NCBI RefSeq assembly: GCF_000367925.1
Contig: NZ_KB849165.1
Coordinates: 3,836 to 67,835 of the forward strand
Length of the DNA stretch: 64,000 nucleotides
Source of the DNA: Acinetobacter bohemicus ANC 3994
GTDB taxonomy: Bacteria > Pseudomonadota > Gammaproteobacteria > Pseudomonadales > Moraxellaceae
Direction of reading: 5' to 3'
The translations under genes were made by a program, and so were the position numbers. Below, piece after piece: positions 61,243 to 64,000 of this stretch. Every line of letters begins with the position of its first letter. Within the stretch, counting starts at the first letter, position 1. The notes beneath the pieces were generated by a model, which saw only the letters and a program-made list of their open reading frames with translations, did no database searches and had not been told where the DNA came from.

Positions 61243-61279
61243 TAAAAAAACCCTAATAAGCATGAAGCAAATTAGGGTA
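61243..61279 (-). terminator. Terminator of the tRNA-fMet gene
   Basis: On the minus strand, ACCCTAAT and ATTAGGGT form an 8-bp stem followed by seven T. It lies 22 bases downstream of the tRNA 3' end. Confidence 0.75.
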
Positions 61280-61300
61280 TAAACTTTAAATCTTTCTCGT

Positions 61301-61377
<77 letters not shown>

Positions 61378-61485
61378 TCAACGAAGTGACGTTATACGTG
61401 TTATTAAGAATTAATACAATCTTTATTTTAAATAAATATTTAAGTCTCCAAAAAACCACTAAATATCGAGACAATTCAACTAAAC

Positions 61486-61800
61486 CTATCGAATTTCTGA
61501 CTCAGTTATAAATAGAGGGTGAGAGGACTTATATAAAACCAGCTTCTTTTTTTCATTTTCCAAATAGGATTTAGGCTCTTCTATCCAAGTAACTTTATCA
61601 CTAGCAAAATCTGAATTTTTCAAAGCCCAATCAGAAACTAAACCATACATAAAAGTATTATCAGCAAAAATTAATTTTGACTTATTGCTAGTATGACTTA
61701 TAAACACTTTATGCGTTGGCAAAGATCCAAATATACTAATGTGGGTGTATAGATATTTATAAGTATCTTTCATATTAGGAGTATCCGAGTAACGGATCAC
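61486..61800 (-). CDS. Hypothetical protein
   Basis: 104 residues from a GTG at 61800, or about 95 from the ATG at 61773 (KDTYKYLYTHISIFGSLPTH). It contains KLIFADNTFMYGLVSDWALK and an acidic-basic C-terminus. Not recognised, no signal peptide. It lies just upstream of the tRNA on the same strand. Confidence 0.4.
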   Translation of the reverse strand: MIRYSDTPNMKDTYKYLYTHISIFGSLPTHKVFISHTSNKSKLIFADNTFMYGLVSDWALKNSDFASDKVTWIEEPKSYLENEKKKLVLYKSSHPLFITESEIR

Positions 61801-62073
61801 TATACCAACAATAGCTCATACTAATTCAATTAAAAATTAATAAAATAAGTCCAGTTAGATGACTAAACTTTCAAGTTAATTTCTTATCCACGATTTAAGT
61901 TATTTAGAGATAAAAAAATCACAAATTCTTCATCTTGCGTCTTTTAAAATTGAAAGATAAACAATATTTTTAAAAGATTAGAAAAGATAGCTTATACGAT
62001 ATAGACCGTTGGTTATTTTTTTTCATCTTCATAATTTTGATATTTATATTTTCAACAAAATAAGGGCGATGCT

Positions 62074-62337
62074 GTGGATAATACTATCGAATACATGGGT
62101 GCAGATCTATCACGGATTATTGAAATGGCATGGGAAGATAGAACACCTTTTGAAGCCATAAAGCGTGAGTTTGGACTGAATGAATCTGCTGTGATTCGAT
62201 TAATGCGGCAAAATTTAAAGTTGGGTAGTTTTAAGTTGTGGCGTGAACGTGTGGCAGGGCGTAAAACCAAGCATTTACAGTTACGTTCGTCAGAAGTAAT
62301 CCGTGGTTATTGTACACGTCAGTATAAGCATCATTAA
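62074..62337 (+). CDS. TIGR03643-family small protein
   Basis: 87 residues: IIEMAWEDRTPFEAIKREFG, LNESAVIRLMRQNLK, FKLWRERVAGRKTKHL. This short HTH-like family of unknown function commonly sits next to cryptochrome/photolyase genes, as here (convergent with the DUF2256-photolyase pair). The function is unknown; an HTH-like role is guessed from the helical pattern. Confidence 0.85.
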   Translation: MDNTIEYMGADLSRIIEMAWEDRTPFEAIKREFGLNESAVIRLMRQNLKLGSFKLWRERVAGRKTKHLQLRSSEVIRGYCTRQYKHH

Positions 62338-62349
62338 CTATAAAATGTG

Positions 62350-62384
62350 GCAGGATGGTTGAGTCTCTTATTCCGCCATCCTGC
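62350..62384. terminator. Hairpin between convergent genes
   Basis: GCAGGATGG and CCATCCTGC form a 9-bp perfect stem 12 bases after the TIGR03643 gene; no proper T-run. It may still end transcription or stabilise the 3' end. Confidence 0.45.
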
Positions 62385-62523
62385 TTGAACTTGTTGAAGT
62401 CTTAGGGATTTAGGTTTTTAAAATTACTCCTTTAATCTACAAGAAATATTAAATTTAAAGTTGATCAAAACCTGCCATTAAATATGAATTATTCGACTTA
62501 AATAAAGATGTTTTATTTCCATT

Positions 62524-62673
62524 TTATTGGGCTGATTTTCTGAGCGGCGACTGGCGTTTGCATCGTTCAGAGCAATATTTCACTTCATCCCAGCAGCGTT
62601 GCCATCTCTTTCGCCATGTAAAGGGACGCAGACAGTAGGCACAGATTTTTTCTGGTAGATGCTGTTTTTTCAT
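62524..62673 (-). CDS. DUF2256-family small zinc-ribbon-like protein
   Basis: 49 residues, too short for most gene finders: MKKQHLPEKICAYCLRPFTW, then CWDEVKYCSERCKRQ. Cysteines in CAYC, C and CSERC suggest a zinc-bound knuckle. This family is usually encoded beside FeS photolyase/cryptochrome genes; here its start lies 4 bases after the photolyase stop on the same strand. Function unknown. Confidence 0.85.
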   Translation of the reverse strand: MKKQHLPEKICAYCLRPFTWRKRWQRCWDEVKYCSERCKRQSPLRKSAQ

Positions 62674-62677
62674 CAAC

Positions 62678-63905
62678 TTATAATTCATCTAGTCGGCTGA
62701 GTAAGTCTTCAGCATGCGCTACGATTTGCTCTTTATTTTGCATTTTATCCAAGCTTTGATAAGTCATTCGCATACGCGTATTGGAACGAAAAAACTTTTC
62801 ATTCTTGATCATAAAATACCAGTACAGACTGTTGAATGGACAACTGTCTGGTTCGATTTTAGTTTTAACATTGTAATAGCAGTATTTGCAGTAATCAGAC
62901 ATTTTATTGATGTAATTTCCTGAAGCCGCGTAAGGTTTACTTGCGAGTAAACCTTCATCTGCATGCATCACCATACCTAAGGTATTCGGCAATTCGACCC
63001 ATTCATAGGCATCTGCATACATCGCAAGATACCATTCACTGATTTGTTGAGGCTCAACCCCACTTAACAAGGCAAAATTACCTGTAACCATCAGTCGCTG
63101 AATATGGTGTGCATAGGCATGTTCAAAGGTATTTCTAAAACACTCTGTCATACAGGCCATTTGGGTACGACCCGTCCAGTAGTACTGGGGTAAAGGGGTT
63201 ACGTGTTGGAGTGTATTTCTATTTGCATATTCTGGCATGTTCACCCAGTAGATACCCCGAACATATTCCCGCCAGCCGAGAATTTGTCTGATAAAACCTT
63301 CTACTGAGTTTAATGGAGCATGACCTGTATAATAAGCTGCTTCAGCAGCATCACAGACTTCTTTCGCCATCAGTAAGCCACAATTTAAATAAGGAGAAAG
63401 CGCACTGTGGAACAAATAATCTACACCATAAATCATAGCATCCTGATAATCTCCAAAATTAGGTAGACTATTTTTAATGAAATGATTCAGGGCAAGCAAG
63501 GCATTGCTGCGGGTTGTTGCCCAGTGAAAATGCTTAAGATGCCCCGTATGTTGTGGAAACTCTCGCTTGACCAACTCAATCACATCTGCATCAATCTGAT
63601 CCTTTTCAAATTTTAGTAGAGCAGGCAGGGGAGGATTGCCTGACCATCTTTTACGGTTTGCACTGTCATAGTTCCATTGCCCACCAATCGGTTGCTGCCC
63701 CTGCATTAAATATTGGATTTGTTTGCGCATCTCACGATAAAAATATTCCATCCGCAGGGTTTTATATTTGCCAGCCCATTGCCTGAGTTGCATTGAGCTG
63801 CAAAAGAAACGGTCGTCATCCAAACAGTGCACTGGCAGCTGGAGTTGTGTACTCCAGTTTCTCTCAATTTCATGTTGTAGCCTATATTCCCCACATTGGG
63901 TAAAT
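62678..63905 (-). pseudogene. FeS-BCP-type photolyase/cryptochrome, 5' part displaced by IS481
   Basis: The frame is open to the IS edge at 63905 (CGEYRLQHEIERNW at the start), so about the first 85 residues of the roughly 500-residue protein are missing here. The rest is intact: EILDDDRF-like LDDDRFFCS, FAD-binding HFHWATTRSNALLALNHFI, ILGWREYVRGIYW, and the four cluster cysteines (LNCGLL, CKYCYY, DSCPFN). These prokaryotic (6-4) photolyases repair UV damage using FAD and an iron-sulfur cluster. Interrupted by IS481; whether the 5' part lies beyond the window is unknown. Confidence 0.85.
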
Positions 63906-64000
63906 TGTTTAGTCCCGGCATTTGATGGATCGGATCAATCTTAAAAAGTTCAGGTTCATTTGTCCATTGTTTACAGATGAATTCGTAGGGAGTCAGGCCC
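63906..64000 (-). mobile_element. IS481-family insertion sequence, copy 2 (right part cut by window edge)
   Basis: TGTTTAGTCCCGGCATTTGATG begins at 63906 and continues as the reverse complement of 34928-35021 with essentially complete identity, so it is the same IS481 element in the opposite orientation, inserted in the photolyase gene. The transposase 3' end (HQMPGLN) reads out into photolyase DNA, as in copy 1. Confidence 0.88.

Overview
The window looks like a piece of a gammaproteobacterial chromosome, most probably Acinetobacter. This is inferred from the AT-rich composition, the Acinetobacter-style CdiA/CdiB proteins, the insertion-sequence families present, and housekeeping loci such as an initiator tRNA, a cold-shock gene and a photolyase. 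It reads as an accessory region heavily reworked by insertion sequences (IS), followed by a quieter chromosomal stretch from about 47 kb onward.

Layout. 1-7.7 kb: the 3' part of a giant two-partner-secreted adhesin. 7.7-8.8 kb: a hipB gene and a hipA gene cut by an IS30-family fragment, bracketed by inverted copies of the IS30 3' end. 8.8-9.7 kb: a 5'-truncated gene of integrative-element type. 10-22.6 kb: a contact-dependent inhibition locus, cdiB-cdiA-cdiI, whose CdiA carries a VENN motif and an EndoU-like C-terminal toxin, then a leftover copy of the CdiA pre-toxin region. 22.7-28.5 kb: an unidentified 222-residue protein translationally coupled to a 1683-residue protein that appears to contain several tyrosine-recombinase-like modules, only the last with a full catalytic set. 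29-30 kb: ohr/ohrR peroxide resistance. 30.3-37 kb: two identical IS1-family copies in opposite orientation enclosing a beheaded tyrosine recombinase, a metallophosphoesterase, small genes, and an IS481 transposase fused in frame to the HINT part of a polymorphic toxin. 37-42 kb: nested IS6 and IS30 remnants, a P4-type integrase, and an IS605-type element with an IS4-family element inserted at the tnpB stop codon. 42-47 kb: small regulators, a possible short membrane peptide and two divergent hipA/hipB modules of opposite gene order.

47-51 kb holds a sulfide/persulfide operon under a BigR-like repressor (two YeeE/YedE half-transporters, persulfide dioxygenase, TauE-type exporter, rhodanese, AhpD-like protein), ending in a methyltransferase relic. 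A GAF-PAS-PAS/LOV-GGDEF-EAL protein follows. Then come ribA, a TrpI-like LysR regulator divergent from trpBA, a cold-shock gene with small unknown genes, tRNA-fMet, and a light/DNA-repair group (TIGR03643 protein, DUF2256 protein, FeS photolyase). The photolyase gene is broken by a second copy of the IS481 element at the right edge.

How the genes work together. The CDI locus and the HINT-toxin relic are competition systems, and the hip modules are stress or addiction systems. The recombinases and IS elements explain how these were assembled and partly destroyed. The sulfur operon and ohr/ohrR are stress-adaptation cargo. All coordinates and motifs were read by eye from the sequence; family names are from recognition, not from a database search.
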